From positions 23,038,182 through 23,102,181 of the forward strand of contig OY755171.1 in NCBI GenBank assembly GCA_963576735.1: a stretch of DNA of 64,000 nucleotides, in the 5' to 3' direction. Each line of letters starts with the position of its first letter. The stretch's first letter is position 1. Positions 41,996 to 53,516 of the stretch are shown here, piece after piece. The notes under the pieces were generated by a model. It was not told the origin of the DNA and did not search any database. It saw only the letters and a list, made by a program, of their open reading frames with translations. This DNA comes from Bedellia somnulentella. Its lineage: Eukaryota > Arthropoda > Insecta > Lepidoptera > Bedelliidae. The translations under genes were made by a program, and so were the position numbers.

Positions 41996-43200
41996 TATAT
42001 GGTAGAAAATTGTTGTATTTATGTAGGGTATTTTATAAGAACCTTAAACTGAGTTTATATTAGGTCTAATTTGTAGAAACATTACATCAATTATGAAAAT
42101 ATTGATCGATTATATTACTTTAGCAACAGGAATGCAAACACTTCAGAAACCTAAGCTAATAACGTAAGATTGACTAACGAGAATTAAGTTACGCGTCTAC
42201 AATTTTCAGCATCTATATTATTACTTCTCTGGTAATGTCTCTTACAGAATACGCTGATCAAAACTGACGGTAATAATGTTCATCCATCATATGTAGACCC
42301 CACATTTCATACATGAAACACTTATGTTAAACAAAGTAGAAAAAAACGTCTTTTTGATATTATTCAAAGCATATTTTTATCGCAGCACACGAATATAACT
42401 CTTGTTACTTATGCAAAGCAGTTAAAAAAGGTATTAAGAAGACTCTTGGAAACTTAATGAATACGTTTAAAAATCTAAGCGGCACGTGAACTGGAGGCAA
42501 GCAAAGAGAGAGTTCATTAAAATTTCCACTTGATTCAAAGCGATATTCGTAGCGAGTAGAAGCGAGTGAGACGGCGGCGGCGGCGGCCGACACTTCCTAC
42601 CCGTGATCGCTCCAGTCAACTTGCTAACACCCTACTTATACGCAAGTTGTTTTCACTAGAAAGAAAACTTAAATGGTTATGAAAAACCCCAGTTTTAAAT
42701 GAGGATTTAATTAATTGGCTTCAATAAACTTAAGAAAACGGATTACTTTACGTTATTAGTCGAACTCATTTGCCTTTCATAGATGAACAAGATGGACTTG
42801 TTTTTGTTTGAAGGTTCGTACGGACGCAGGAAATTAGTTGCAGTATTTTGAAAACCTAAAACTATCTCTTATCGGTGCAATGGCAAAATCAAGTCGAATT
42901 TTGACTTATCATTCCTTTAAAACGTACGCAGTTTTTTTTTAGTCTTTTAAACTGGAACCATGATTGCCTATGTTTTTAGTAGTTTTATGCTAGGAACATA
43001 TTGTATGTGAACGAAGTAAAGTTTTAAACATATTTTTCTTGCTTTTTGTATGTTGTTCAAGCCGAGATGAAAGCGGCTGGTTATTCCAAATTACTTTTTA
43101 ATCACCAGGTATTTTTTCCACATTTCCAAATGAAATGCTAATTTGCTTCGCGTTTCATGGAAATTTTATAAAAATACGAATATGCATTTCACATTATGTT
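41996..43200. other. Spacer
   Basis: A (GGC)n tract at 42573-42588; an Ala-rich minus ORF across it (42405-42593) is a tract artefact. Nothing else recognised. Confidence 0.35.
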
Positions 43201-43206
43201 TTTTAG

Positions 43207-43340
43207 AATTGTTTTTAACATGCGCGTCGGAAAATATTCCAACACATTGCATGAGCGGAAAAGAATTAACTAAAATAGCAAATTTCCTTAATACTAAGTT
43301 TGGATCAATAAGTTTATTAAAGATTTACTGTGAATATTAG
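43207..43340 (+). CDS. Possible terminal exon, unassigned
   Basis: After an acceptor-like ttatgttttttag (ending 43206), two bases and then 43 open codons lead to TAG at 43338-43340. The peptide has balanced composition (ENIPTHCMSGKELTKIANFL) unlike random AT-rich translation. No upstream exon with matching phase was identified. It could be a fossil transposase exon. Confidence 0.22.
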
Positions 43341-43775
43341 ATAATAACTGATTTCAATTGATCTTTGTTTTGCTTTTTGTTTCAAATAAAATATATTATT
43401 TCTCGGCACTGGATCACTGAACTAGAACCGTAATTATATGGTTATAAGGGTTTTCCATTCTTTAATATAGAGAGTTTCAATAAATATTTAAGACACAAAA
43501 CGTTAACGCTGCATATATCCGCAGAAGTCGCAGTAACACAATTTCTTCTTATTATTTTATAGATATATTATGCTGTAAGGAAGTGCCTTCGTTTGCCTCC
43601 ATGGACTCACATCAAAAAGTTATGTCTAAAGTCACTCTTTTTTATAAATAGCGTTTTAGAGTTTGCCGTATATCTAATTGCTTCACAAAAAGTTTAACAT
43701 TTTAAAAACTTGATTATTAAAAAACTCCTATACAAGTTTAGAAAAAGTATAAAGGAATATATAATACAATAATCC

Positions 43776-44024
43776 GAGTAGTGCCGGCTTAGAATGTCAC
43801 TACCCCTTTCTACCCACGGGTGTCGTAAGAGGCGACTAAATACTAAAGATATGGAACTTTTTAAGTGGTTTTTGGGCGATACGGTTGGACACCCCTCACC
43901 AACGATATTTTATTTCTACCATCTTGTCACCTAGCAACTTCCAAATGTGGCTGAGGAGTTTTCTAGCTCTGAAGCTCTGGCTACCCCATGTTGGGATTCA
44001 TGGCCGTGAGTATATGTATGTATA
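43776..44024 (+). repeat. REP-1, full length
   Basis: Head gtagtgccggcttagaatg; tail gccgtgagtatatgtatg. Confidence 0.82.
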
Positions 44025-44160
44025 GGATTATATAACTTGCCACTTCGCAACCGACTCCGCGCTCTTTTCACTCAGGGTCTACTACCAAAATCATCAACTT
44101 TAATATCTAGAACGTGTAGTACCAATGTCAAAAAAACATGTTAATTTTAATGACAGTAAA

Positions 44161-44224
44161 TTCCCATGATATTCAGAAACAAGTACCTCTGCCACTCCTT
44201 CAGCGATATACAGCGTGAACGTTT
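44161..44224 (+). repeat. 3' tail of the tRNA-headed SINE
   Basis: Reads agtacctctgccactccttc ... cagcgtgaacgtt; head and body absent. Confidence 0.5.
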
Positions 44225-44614
44225 AAGTTGAGCCTATATGAGAGTCTTTTAATGAGTTTATTGTTAAAATATCACAAGATATTGTAAAGCCTCGATGTCC
44301 ACAATGTGAAGTGCCGTATTGGAAGCATCTCGCTGGCGTGGCTTTGATCTCAAAGACAGCCGCCGCCGCCGCCGCCGCCGTCCCACTGGATATTGGCTTC
44401 ACTCCACAACGCGCGAGAACCCTTGACATGGCTTTAGCTGAGACTTCACTGGTAGTCCACTTTCTTATTTTATTTCTTGTGTACAAAGCATTCATCAATG
44501 TTATTTTTTTGTAAAAGTTAACTCCAAGACTCAAACGTTTGAGCCAAACATCCCTGAAGAGGTTAGTAAAGATACTCATACTTCTAAACATCACGTGACC
44601 TAGTGACCACTTAA
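44225..44614. other. Spacer with a (CCG)n tract
   Basis: 44359-44380 is (CCG)n, read as poly-Ala in two opposing frames. No gene supported. Confidence 0.35.
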
Positions 44615-44673
44615 CTAATTCCAAAACTCGGGCTGCATCTTTATTAGAATTGTAGCCGGGAGTATATGTATGT
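44615..44673 (+). repeat. REP-1, 3' fragment
   Basis: Only the last 60 bases, ending gtagccgggagtatatgtatg. Confidence 0.6.
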
Positions 44674-44836
44674 AATAAAAATATACAGAACTGGCTTGAA
44701 CGACGGTATTTCAAAGGGACGGTATTTCTGCACCTGAGTTGGAACATACGATCTCGATACTCGTATAGGATATGTGACGATGATATAATGATGATGATAA
44801 AACGAATTAAATCGTTATTTAAACAGTAAAAAATCA

Positions 44837-44935
44837 TAAAAAATTATTCAGTTTTCAAAAGTACATAATATTCGTCTTAATCTAGTTAGTTATTTGAAGT
44901 ACAAAATATAACATTTTCCTGTTCCAGTACATATT
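44837..44935 (-). repeat. 5'-truncated copy of the CR1-like LINE 3' end
   Basis: Closely matches 28643-28731 (attcagttttcaaaagtaca ... acattttcctgttcc) with a few substitutions. It shows that the 28613 family has been active more than once here. Confidence 0.75.
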
Positions 44936-45336
44936 ACTGATTTCATATTTTGTTTTAAAACAACTAATCTTAAACGCTGTGTTTGATGTCCTGACAATGG
45001 TTCCACTATAAGAAACAAACACTTAAAATAATAGATATTTACAAAACTCGTCGCTTCATATTTCCGAGTCCCGACTACCCGTAGAATATAGCTGCCCGCA
45101 TTCTTGCACTCCGCAAGACGAACACAACAATAACCCTACGATCGCTGCACAACATTGCTCGGTCGCCGAATTCATTCGAGTTACTTCGGCGCGGTTCACA
45201 GACCACGCGAGCACAAAAGAATCTCTCATCTCTATTCTTAAATGTATTTTTTGGATTTCATCTTGTGTTTCTATTTTGTTTTGTGTTTACTTTGGATTCC
45301 TTTATTTTGATAGTAGATTTTATTCTATTATTATTA
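44936..45336. other. Spacer, nothing recognised
   Basis: A moderately GC-rich unique block at 45080-45215; no ORF supported. Confidence 0.35.
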
Positions 45337-45590
45337 GCCGTGTAGTGTCGGCTTAGAATAACGCTACCCCATTTCTACCCGTGGGTGATCGTAAGAGGCG
45401 ACTTAGGGTTTAGGGCCATTTTAAGTGATTTTTGGGCGATGTGGTTGGAAACCTGTCACAAAAATTATTTATTATTACCATCTTTTCCCCAATCAACTTC
45501 CAAAAGTGGCTGATGAATTTCCCATTCTAAAGCTCTGGCTACCCCGTTAAGGGATTTATAGCCGTGAGTATATGTATGTATGTATGTATT
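45337..45590 (+). repeat. REP-1, full length
   Basis: Head gccgtgtagtgtcggcttag; tail (tatg)n at 45570-45588. Confidence 0.85.
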
Positions 45591-46162
45591 TTATTATTTG
45601 ACCACATATACATATAGTTCTTCTTCTATATTTATAAAATGCCACTCATGTTGGCTATATGAGGTGTATGTGGGTGTATGTTTTAATGGAATTAGTTTGT
45701 ATTACAAGAATCATTTCAAAATATGTATTGCTGACATTAAAAAAATATCTAAGTATACAGTTGAAACACGAATGACCTAAAATTAAATTATATATGTGGT
45801 GTGCAATTACTTGATAACATGCTTTTCTAATACTAGATATTTTGTATACTATTAGACCATCAAAAAACTGTATCTCAAAAGTTAAAAAATAATCAATCAT
45901 TAATTTTACACATTATGCAACGAAGACATTAAATTTAATATAGTTGGTTATCACTTATCCTCTAAACTCTGTTTTTAAATTAAATGTTGAATCGTTGTTT
46001 TATTTCAAGTGGCCAAACTAGAACACAACTCGAAGTATTTAAAGAAACATATTCCTATAATTTAGGCAACATACCGTTTACAACAACCAAACCGCAACTG
46101 CGTAAGGGTCGGCGCAATCTCTCTGCCTAATAAATAAAGATCAAGTGAGCGGCCAGCGCTCG

Positions 46163-46786
46163 TAGGGTTACCATATGACAGGCGTTTGCCGCATTTGACA
46201 GGCATTTTTAGGTTAAGACAGGCGTGCGGCCGGCATTGGTCAGAGACAGGCATTTTCAAATCTCGCGCGGGCGGGGGTACTGTTATATGTTTCCGGTGGA
46301 TGATTTTACAGAAAGAAATAAAAACTTTTTCAAGTTCTGATTTGGCTTTATCTGTAAAATTTCTATCTAAGTTGAATATCAGTATTGAAAACGTGAATCT
46401 ATTTGATGAATACGAAGTTCTGAAAGAATATCGTAGAAGTTCAGATGACATATTTTTTTCAGAAAGCTTAACTACACAATGGTGCAAATTTCTCAAAAGT
46501 ATGGGAAGTAAATGGTGACATTACAGAATTCGTGAAAACCGAAATTGTAAAACAATATTAAATTGTATCTTGTGAAGATTTTTACGTTTACGTTTAAGAA
46601 AAGAAAGAACTATTAAAAGAAATAATATCCTCTGATAATATCAGTTTTAAATATCCTTTTTTATTATTATCTGTTGGCTTTTAATTATAACCTACAGCGT
46701 TTTGCTATAGACAGGCATTTTTCTGAAAAATCACGCATTTTAGGTACCTTACACAGGCATCCCTCTATTTACATATGGTAGCCCTA
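46163..46786. mobile_element. hAT-type DNA transposon, non-autonomous
   Basis: Terminal inverted repeats TAGGGTTACCATATG and CATATGGTAGCCCTA (one mismatch) are flanked by an 8 bp target duplication, agcgctcg, at 46155-46162 and 46787-46794; both are hallmarks of hAT elements. The interior repeats a gacaggc motif near both ends. A + strand frame at about 46290-46518 (SSDLALSVKFLSKLNISIEN, then VNLFDEYEVLKEY) could be a transposase remnant, but no catalytic motif is visible. 624 bp is too short for a complete transposase. Confidence 0.82.
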
Positions 46787-46836
46787 AGCGCTCGTCAATC
46801 GCTGAGCAACCTCTTAAGCTCATTAAACGTCCGGCG

Positions 46837-46872
46837 AAGTGCGGACGGGGGCGGGGGGGGATCCGCCCGCCC
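46837..46872. other. G-rich island
   Basis: Contains cggacgggggcggggggggg; G-quadruplex potential. No gene attached. Confidence 0.35.
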
Positions 46873-46924
46873 TCCATTCTAACTATATTGCTTTATACAC
46901 ATCCTAAATAATTTTATTATATTT

Positions 46925-47053
46925 TAAATCTTTTTGTTCATGAAAACCTCATGTGGGGATTATTACTAATAAATAAAGAATAAATAAAGGAAAGAAAAAT
47001 TTCCCCGCCTGTGTCGAAATTTTTCTTTCCTTTATTTATTCTTTATTTATTAG
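46925..47053 (+). mobile_element. Hairpin tRNA-like retroposon, copy D
   Basis: Long arm on the left, 16 bases of tRNA 3' end (ttccccgcctgtgtcg), short arm on the right ending ttattag. A 16 bp target duplication, taattttattatattt, lies at 46909-46924 and 47054-47069. It can fold into a near-perfect hairpin with a tiny loop. Confidence 0.82.
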
Positions 47054-47204
47054 TAATTTTATTATATTTGGTGTATTTATTGCTCAATACAAGATATTTT
47101 TATTAATACATAAATGTCCTCACAGTGATGTAAATTATTAGAGATTGAATTAAGCGTCCTGTGTTGGCTTGAAACTATATATAATTATGTGATTCACTTC
47201 TGAA

Positions 47205-47403
47205 AACATCGTGAGGAAACCCACATGGCTGAGTTGTACTTAATCATGTGACAGTGTATTCGTACAAAACGGCGATATGCCTGCCCCCTATCACGTGAGT
47301 ATACTGTCCATGCAAAACGTGGGTACTCTGAACACCAGGTGACAAAGTATTAGTACCTTGCTTACCCCTTCGAGGATATTCGGCGTGAACGTTTATGTTA
47401 TGT
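47205..47403 (+). repeat. tRNA-headed SINE, body and tail
   Basis: 5'-truncated. Body (catcgtgaggaaacccacat, ctgccccctatcacgtgagt), then the tail tgcttaccccttcgaggata and ttcggcgtgaacgtttatg with (ttatg)n. Confidence 0.72.
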
Positions 47404-47528
47404 TATGTGATTCACTTATAGGTTTTTGAAAAAATGATAGGCAATTTGAACCAAGGAAGGTAAACGCACTAGAAATATATGGAAGCATAGATTAAAATAA
47501 TCATTATGTGCGTATTTGTTTGAGATAA

Positions 47529-47932
47529 AAATTTATTTATTTATTTATTTATTATATAAGGATCATCAACAGCAACACATATTATATTGTAAGTTGAAAC
47601 AGTACAGTAAATAAGGCCAATAACAGATGATCACAAGTTAAAACAAGATACACACACAGTTAATTCAAAAGAAAAAAAAGAAAATAAACTAAACTATCTA
47701 AAGACAAAATGAATAACAACAGAAAAAGAAAAAAAAAATATAAATGTAAAAATGCTAAACAATTGAGAAAAGAATAAAATTTATAGTAATGATAATTGAT
47801 GATACTTGAATGATAATGTGTGTGGTGTGTGTAATGTGTGTTACGAGTATGATGTGTGAGTGTGTAAATGTGTATACTTAAATTTTTGGGATGTTTCTTA
47901 ATAATTAATATACAATAAAGGTAATTAAATCA
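47529..47932 (-). repeat. Possible LINE 3' region, reverse
   Basis: Starts at a (ttta)n tract (47529-47555), which would be a LINE tail on the minus strand, and is A-rich without coding capacity. A GT-rich low-complexity segment occupies 47817-47876. The LINE assignment is weak. Confidence 0.3.
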
Positions 47933-47933
47933 T

Positions 47934-48069
47934 AATTTAATGTTTTTTGACATGAATTCCTCATGTGGGGATTATTACTCATAAATAAAAGATGTTATTA
48001 AAGGAAAGAAAAATTTCCGGGTTCGAACCCCGCCAGTGTCGAAATTTTTCTTTCCTTTAATAACATCTT
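47934..48069 (+). mobile_element. Hairpin tRNA-like retroposon, copy E
   Basis: Long arm (aatttaatgttttttgacat, gaattcctcatgtgggg), 28 bases of tRNA 3' end including a full T-arm (ccgggttcgaaccccg), then the short arm. A 12 bp target duplication, taattaaatcat, lies at 47922-47933 and 48070-48081. Same arm variant as copy C. Confidence 0.82.
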
Positions 48070-48081
48070 TAATTAAATCAT

Positions 48082-49668
48082 TCCTAAAACTCAACATTTT
48101 TTATTCTTTTATATTTTTACATTTAGGTTAATTATCTTTCAATAATCTTTCTGATTTATTTTTTCATTTTTTTAGTTTTGAACATTTCCTTGCAGTAGTA
48201 TTAACCGTATTTCTTTCAGACATACCCTCATTACCGTATCTTTTCAATTATTGCTGTACTACCTTTATATATGCTAATGCATTATTTAATTCAAACAATT
48301 CAAAGAGACAAAATATAACCACTTGAATAACATTTTCTTACTCTGAATAGCGTCTTCACCTAACTTATGTATCTGCTAAACTGACAAAGCTCCCGAGATA
48401 TCTAAGCAGCTAAAGCGATGAGCAGATAGACCTGTAGATGGCGCTGTCGACGGAATCTGGGTTTACGACGAAACTCGAGCCATAAAATTAATTTCATGAG
48501 CTTCGGAACACCAGATAAGTGGATTTCCCACCTAATGACGTCACTCTTGTGTATTTATGATATTAGGTCTGCGGCGACGGAGCGTTCAACAGATTCATGA
48601 ACATTACGCGTGTAATCAACACTTTGTGCGGGTATTGAGTGAATTGTATGGGACGTTTTAGTAGTTACTATTACTATCTGCACCGTTTAATATTGCTTGT
48701 TATACTGTGTTTCTTTCAAAGTAACTCATATTTTGTTTTAAAAAGAGAATAAGCAGATGTAAAATTACAAAAGCAAGAACGTGTCGCGCCGGTACCACAC
48801 GAGCTCACGTAAACTCCGCTCTGCGACTTCTCTACAAAGAATACATTTACTTTTTAATATAAAAACTGACACTTAGACGCAACCTCATTACGCTTCCCCA
48901 TTCCATATGCGTATTTACTCTTTTTTCGGGTTTGTCGCGAGGCGGCGCTCTTTTATTAAATTTTCCCTCCAAAACCACCGGTGTCATTACAGTTTCATGC
49001 AAACCACCTGACCTCGAACCGCCTTTCTCCTTAAAGTGAAAACATAATACCGAACAATATCATAAAATATCTGACATTATTGCAAAATGCTACGCCGCTC
49101 GAGGTCTACGCCGTAGAGTATCGGGCTACGATATTCGATTGCTACGCTATTACTATACTACATAATATATTATTATAATATTTTCTGTAGTAGTACTAAT
49201 AGTATTAAATAAACTTGACGATAAAATTGAACTGAAGATAAATATTTTGGCTAGATTACGTTATTACCATTTGGAGAGTATTAAATATTATGTAGTTGTA
49301 TATTGTAGTTGCTATCAGTTGTCGTTCCCCATGTTTACGGATGAACCTCGTACATACAAATCATGTACTCTCACCACTTCAGCCACTTTTACAATAGCTG
49401 CAAACCTTTTGAGCTTAATTTACATTTATCAATATTTTTATTGTTGGTCTTTTATTCTTCACACCGCGGTAGCCTTTTGAGTCTTCTCTATTTGATCTTA
49501 AGGTGTCCTCCGTCTTTACCCTCAACTGACATTACCTTTTAGTGTAAGTATGTATCTTTTATTGCCTTTCCTCTGTCCTCTCTATGTTCTTAAACTATTT
49601 TATAAATATATTGTACAATGTGGATATAGTTATCCAAAATTGTATATTATACTTACTTAAATACAGAC
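48082..49668. other. AT-rich unique spacer
   Basis: One perfect TGACGTCA at 48537-48544. No shared repeat and no ORF with a recognisable domain. Confidence 0.35.
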
Positions 49669-49802
49669 GGATACTCATAGCTATAAATTCCTAGAAGGGG
49701 TAGTCAGAGCTTTGGAATACTATTGTTAGTAAAGTAAAGATTTTTTAGTAAAAGGGTCTCCAACTGCATCGCCCAAAAATTACTTTAAAAGCCCCAATAG
49801 TC
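49669..49802 (-). repeat. REP-1, internally shortened
   Basis: Tail and middle blocks; head absent beyond gccccaatagtctt. Confidence 0.65.
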
Positions 49803-50696
49803 TTGTATATTATAATATTATTATTTTTTAAATCACAATGCGCGCAGTCTTCATTTAAATTAAAAACCAACATTTATATAATCTACCAGCTGACCCAAGA
49901 GACTTCGTACTGTAAATTTGCTTATGCCAAACTTTAGGCGTTTTTTCCAGTACTCTGAATTCGGTATGCAAAGTTTTTTTTTTGGTATTTATTAAATATT
50001 TTTATTCGATAGTAAACACGAAAAGAAAAGACTAATTTGAATATTTTCCATTTACAATGAGTAATTGTAAAGTTATGATTTTTTAAAGATTGTTCAACTT
50101 TTGCACTTAATGACGTCATCGATCGATAAAATCACGTAGCGACATGCAAATGAAGCGAAATGTTTTATAAAAATGTTGCTGATTGCAAAACATATCACGA
50201 ATTTGTGATGTCAAATGAAATTATTACGATATTATACTAAACAAACCTATGATTTTCGATATTTTATTAATAAACTGCAAAACCGTATGTCTTTGAAACA
50301 ACATTGAAGGTCAAACACTGTTACAGTTTTTTGATAAAATAACAGTCATCTTAGCTTCAATTGATATAATTTCAAGAAAATATTGTTTATAACCATAATA
50401 TCTCGAAATGGTTTTGTAATCAGCATCACTTTAGTAAAACTTTGCATACCGAATTCAATCAGGCGAAAATATTTTGTTGGTCAAATGTTTCCGGGATAAA
50501 AAGTATCGTATGTTATAATTTGGGTCATTATCTAGCATTCTGCTAAATTTCATTCATATACACACAAACATGCAAACACCTAAACTGTCACATTTATAAT
50601 ATTAATAGGATCAACAATTGTTTTCCATAACCTTCAGCTTTATAATAATTTTTATTTTAATATATTAATTTTTATCGTATAAGGTATGTCATATCA
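49803..50696. other. AT-rich spacer, nothing firm
   Basis: A TGACGTCA occurs at 50110-50117. A possible reverse copy of the Helitron-like repeat mentioned at 19600 lies near 50555-50610. Confidence 0.3.
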
Positions 50697-51405
50697 GAGA
50701 GTGCCGCCCTTAGCTGCTATCACGGATATGTGTCCTCAGTTTTAATGTCATCATACTTTGGGGTAACTCAGTAGACTCAGATAGAGTTTTCAAGATTCAG
50801 AAAAAGTGTATCCGTATATTATGCGGTGCTGATTTTTTGGATACCTGTGTGCCGCTTTTCAAAAAATTAAAAATATTACCCTTTCCATCGCTATACATTT
50901 TTGAGCTCTTAATATTCACTAACAAGAATCCGAATCTATTTAACTTGAGACCGCCAAAAAACAGACCGCAACGGGGTAATCATAATGTGCAATACGAGCA
51001 TTCTGCTGCAAAATGTCTGGCTATTTGTCAGCGGAATAGTTATGACATGTGTATCAAACTGTTTAATACAATTAGTTGTTGTTGTCGTCCTATGGCACCC
51101 CACTGGTGCACAGGGCCTGCACAAAGACTAATTAGTGACGAAATGAAAAAGTTAACATTTAATAAATTTAAAACTGTCTTATTTAATTACTTGATTGACA
51201 ACTGTATATATTCTGTTAAAGACTTCATAAGAAAGTGTAATATTTGAATGTATTCTTATTAATTATCGGTTACTTATTGTCATCAATATTTAATATTTAC
51301 ACGCCGCAAGGCAGAACAGGAAGAACATTTGTAAAAAAAACCTACCACCGCATATACTCTTGTTTCTTGTAAATAAAGGATTTTTATTTATTTTATTTAT
51401 TTATT
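50697..51405 (+). pseudogene. 5'-truncated jockey-like LINE, C-terminal end
   Basis: A frame from about 50757 to 51247 reads GNSVDSDRVFKIQKKCIRIL, then PLFKKLKILPFPSLYIFELL, the RT C-terminal region of jockey-type LINEs. RT catalytic motifs are missing. A 3' region with cgccgcaaggcagaacagg and an AATAAA precedes a (TTTA)n tail at 51380-51408. Related to, but not the same family as, the fragment at 58468. Confidence 0.7.
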
Positions 51406-51434
51406 TACATAATTTGTCATTAACTTTAGGCGCC

Positions 51435-51700
51435 AATTATGTACCGCTGCCCATACTATATCGCTGACGCGAGGTGACATCATATCATACGCTGCCTACG
51501 TGACTTCGGTACATAGCAATACGCGGTCACTGTTGACACTGCGTTTCCACGGAACATTGTAATTTTATATTGTATTCTTTTTCACATTCCTATTTCTAAC
51601 ATCGAATAGACTAGTTGTAATTAGTTATAGTTATTTTATATTAAACTTAGTTAAAACAATTTTGGTTTTTTTAAGTCCTTCGGTTGTCGCTAACGTAATT
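51435..51700 (+). repeat. 5' LTR
   Basis: 266 bp, starting AATTATGTACCGC and ending CGCTAACGTAATT. Drives transcription of the element. Confidence 0.92.
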
Positions 51701-51717
51701 GGCGCAGTCGGTAGGAT
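51700..51717 (+). other. Primer binding site
   Basis: TGGCGCAGTCGGTAGGAT begins at the last LTR base. This type, complementary to a tRNA 3' end (Ser-type in 17.6/297-like elements), is typical of errantivirus relatives. Confidence 0.75.
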
Positions 51718-51789
51718 ACTCGCGGGTACTTGCGAGTGCATAGATTTTTTTTCTTTCAAAACTAAAATTCGTGTTCGCGAGGCACCCGG

Positions 51790-53512
51790 GTGGCCTTTGG
51801 CACCGCTGCCGAGTATCCAGAATCTACGAGCGAGGAATACCGAAGGAGAATCCAAAAATCGATTCAAGAAGAGAACCAGAATGATAAAGCAGCTTATGTG
51901 AGTACAATTGAATTATTCTCGTATTGCTATCCTTTATTGTTTCTTTCCTTTTATTCCTTTTTTTTGTGTGTGTCCCTATTCCTATTCCAAAATTTACTTT
52001 ACTTTACTTTACTATTCCAAAATTTTTCTTAATAGGAAAGATAGTAAGCGGAACCCTGCATCGCGTCAGGAAACCCGACAACGTATTTTAGATTCAAATA
52101 GAAGTAGTACTAGTGATTATAGCGAATTTGATTTAGTTAGTTTAGATTGTCAAAACGAAATGGCAACTTCAGTGCAGTCTGTCGACCCCGAAATAATTTT
52201 TAAGGTGTTAAGACCCGTCCCAGAGTTTGACGGAAATCCAAATGTTTTAACACGATTTATTAGACTTTGTGATCAGATTTGTACGATTTATCTTAACTCT
52301 TCGCCGGGACATGAGTTATCAAATCTTTGTCTTATTAATGGAATATTAAATAAAATAACGGGACCTGCCGCACGCACAATAAATTCAAACGGCATTCCCG
52401 AAAGTTGGCTAGGCATTCGCAATGCACTTATTAATAATTTTTCTGACCAGAGAGACGAAACCGCTCTTTATAATGATCTCATATTCATATTCATATTCAT
52501 ATTCATTTATTGCTTCATGTGGTATACATAGGTGGTACAATTTATAGTCTCTTTGGCCTGCCAAGGCAATTCTAGCCCTCAAGAGTTTTATGACAAATGT
52601 CAGAATTTATTTAGCACCATAATGACATATGTCTCATTACATGAGTCTTTGTCTACCACAATAGAGGCTAAACGCACACTATATAAAAAATTAGCTATGC
52701 AGGCTTTTGTTCGGGGCCTTAAAGAACCCTTAGGATCTAGGATTAGATGTATGAGACCGGATACTATTGAAAAAGCCTTGGAATTTGTCCAAGAAGAAAC
52801 AAATGTCATGTACCTCCAACAGAGGAACATGCCTAGAACATATTTAGCGGAAAATCCATTCATTAAATTTAATAATTATAAACAATTTCCCCAACCTGCA
52901 CCTGCACCAATGCCTGTACAACCACATTTTCTGAGACCTGCAGTATTAACACCGACCTGGAAGCAAAACCCTTCCAATTTTAATATGAATAGGCCTCTCC
53001 AGCAAGGACCAACTCGCACGCAGCAAATGTTCCGTGCACTTCCGCCAAACTATAACCCTAATAGTAATGTTTTTAGGTTACCACAACCAAGGAACCCTGG
53101 TTTTAACTCTGGCCCAAAACCAATGAGTGGCGTGAGTCATTACCAGACTAGGCACTTACCACATAATGGTGGCCTTAGTCACACAATTGGGCAATATCTG
53201 GAAATCCACCTCCTAATAACTATTTTAAATCACGAGAAATTAATTTTATTAATTTTAATACATATGAAGACCAGCATAACCAATTTACGCCTTATTCTGA
53301 CTTAGACTATAATAACTATTACGACTCGCAAGATAATATCGAATATAACTATAACACGAATAACTTTGACTATGATGATTCTCAATATTACCCTGCACCT
53401 AATTTTAATAACCATGTACCTAATGAGAATATTATGCCCCCACAAGCTTCGTCTTCTAATAAGGTCCCTGACAAGGATTTTCGGGAAGACAATCACGCAA
53501 AAAACTTAACAT
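51790..53512 (+). pseudogene. gag: gag, interrupted
   Basis: Coding blocks lie in several frames. The N-terminal part (51800-51900) reads ESTSEEYRRRIQKSIQEE; the main part starts after a pyrimidine-rich, non-coding-looking insert (about 51910-52035) and carries VPEFDGNPNVLTRFIRLCDQ; the central part (52545-53190) has SPQEFYDKCQNLFSTIM and FVRGLKEPLGSRIR, the typical errantivirus-like capsid region. Breaks: an (atattc)n expansion with a TAG at 52529-52531, and a frameshift near 53190 after which an Asn/Tyr-rich C-terminus runs to about 53512. No CCHC knuckle is present, as usual for this group. The insert near 51910 could be an intron (GTGAGT, then ttttcttaatag), though phases do not fit cleanly. 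Confidence 0.75.
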
Positions 53513-53516
53513 AGAA

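Noticed and set aside
42405..42593. Ala-rich minus-strand ORF
   Set aside because: Driven by a (GGC)n tract, with no other support.
44311..44837. Opposing ORFs with poly-Ala runs
   Set aside because: Both come from a (CCG)n microsatellite; no domain, no splice support.
51662..51901. A 79 residue ORF just after the 5' LTR
   Set aside because: It spans the LTR end and primer binding site; the gag frame here is a different one.
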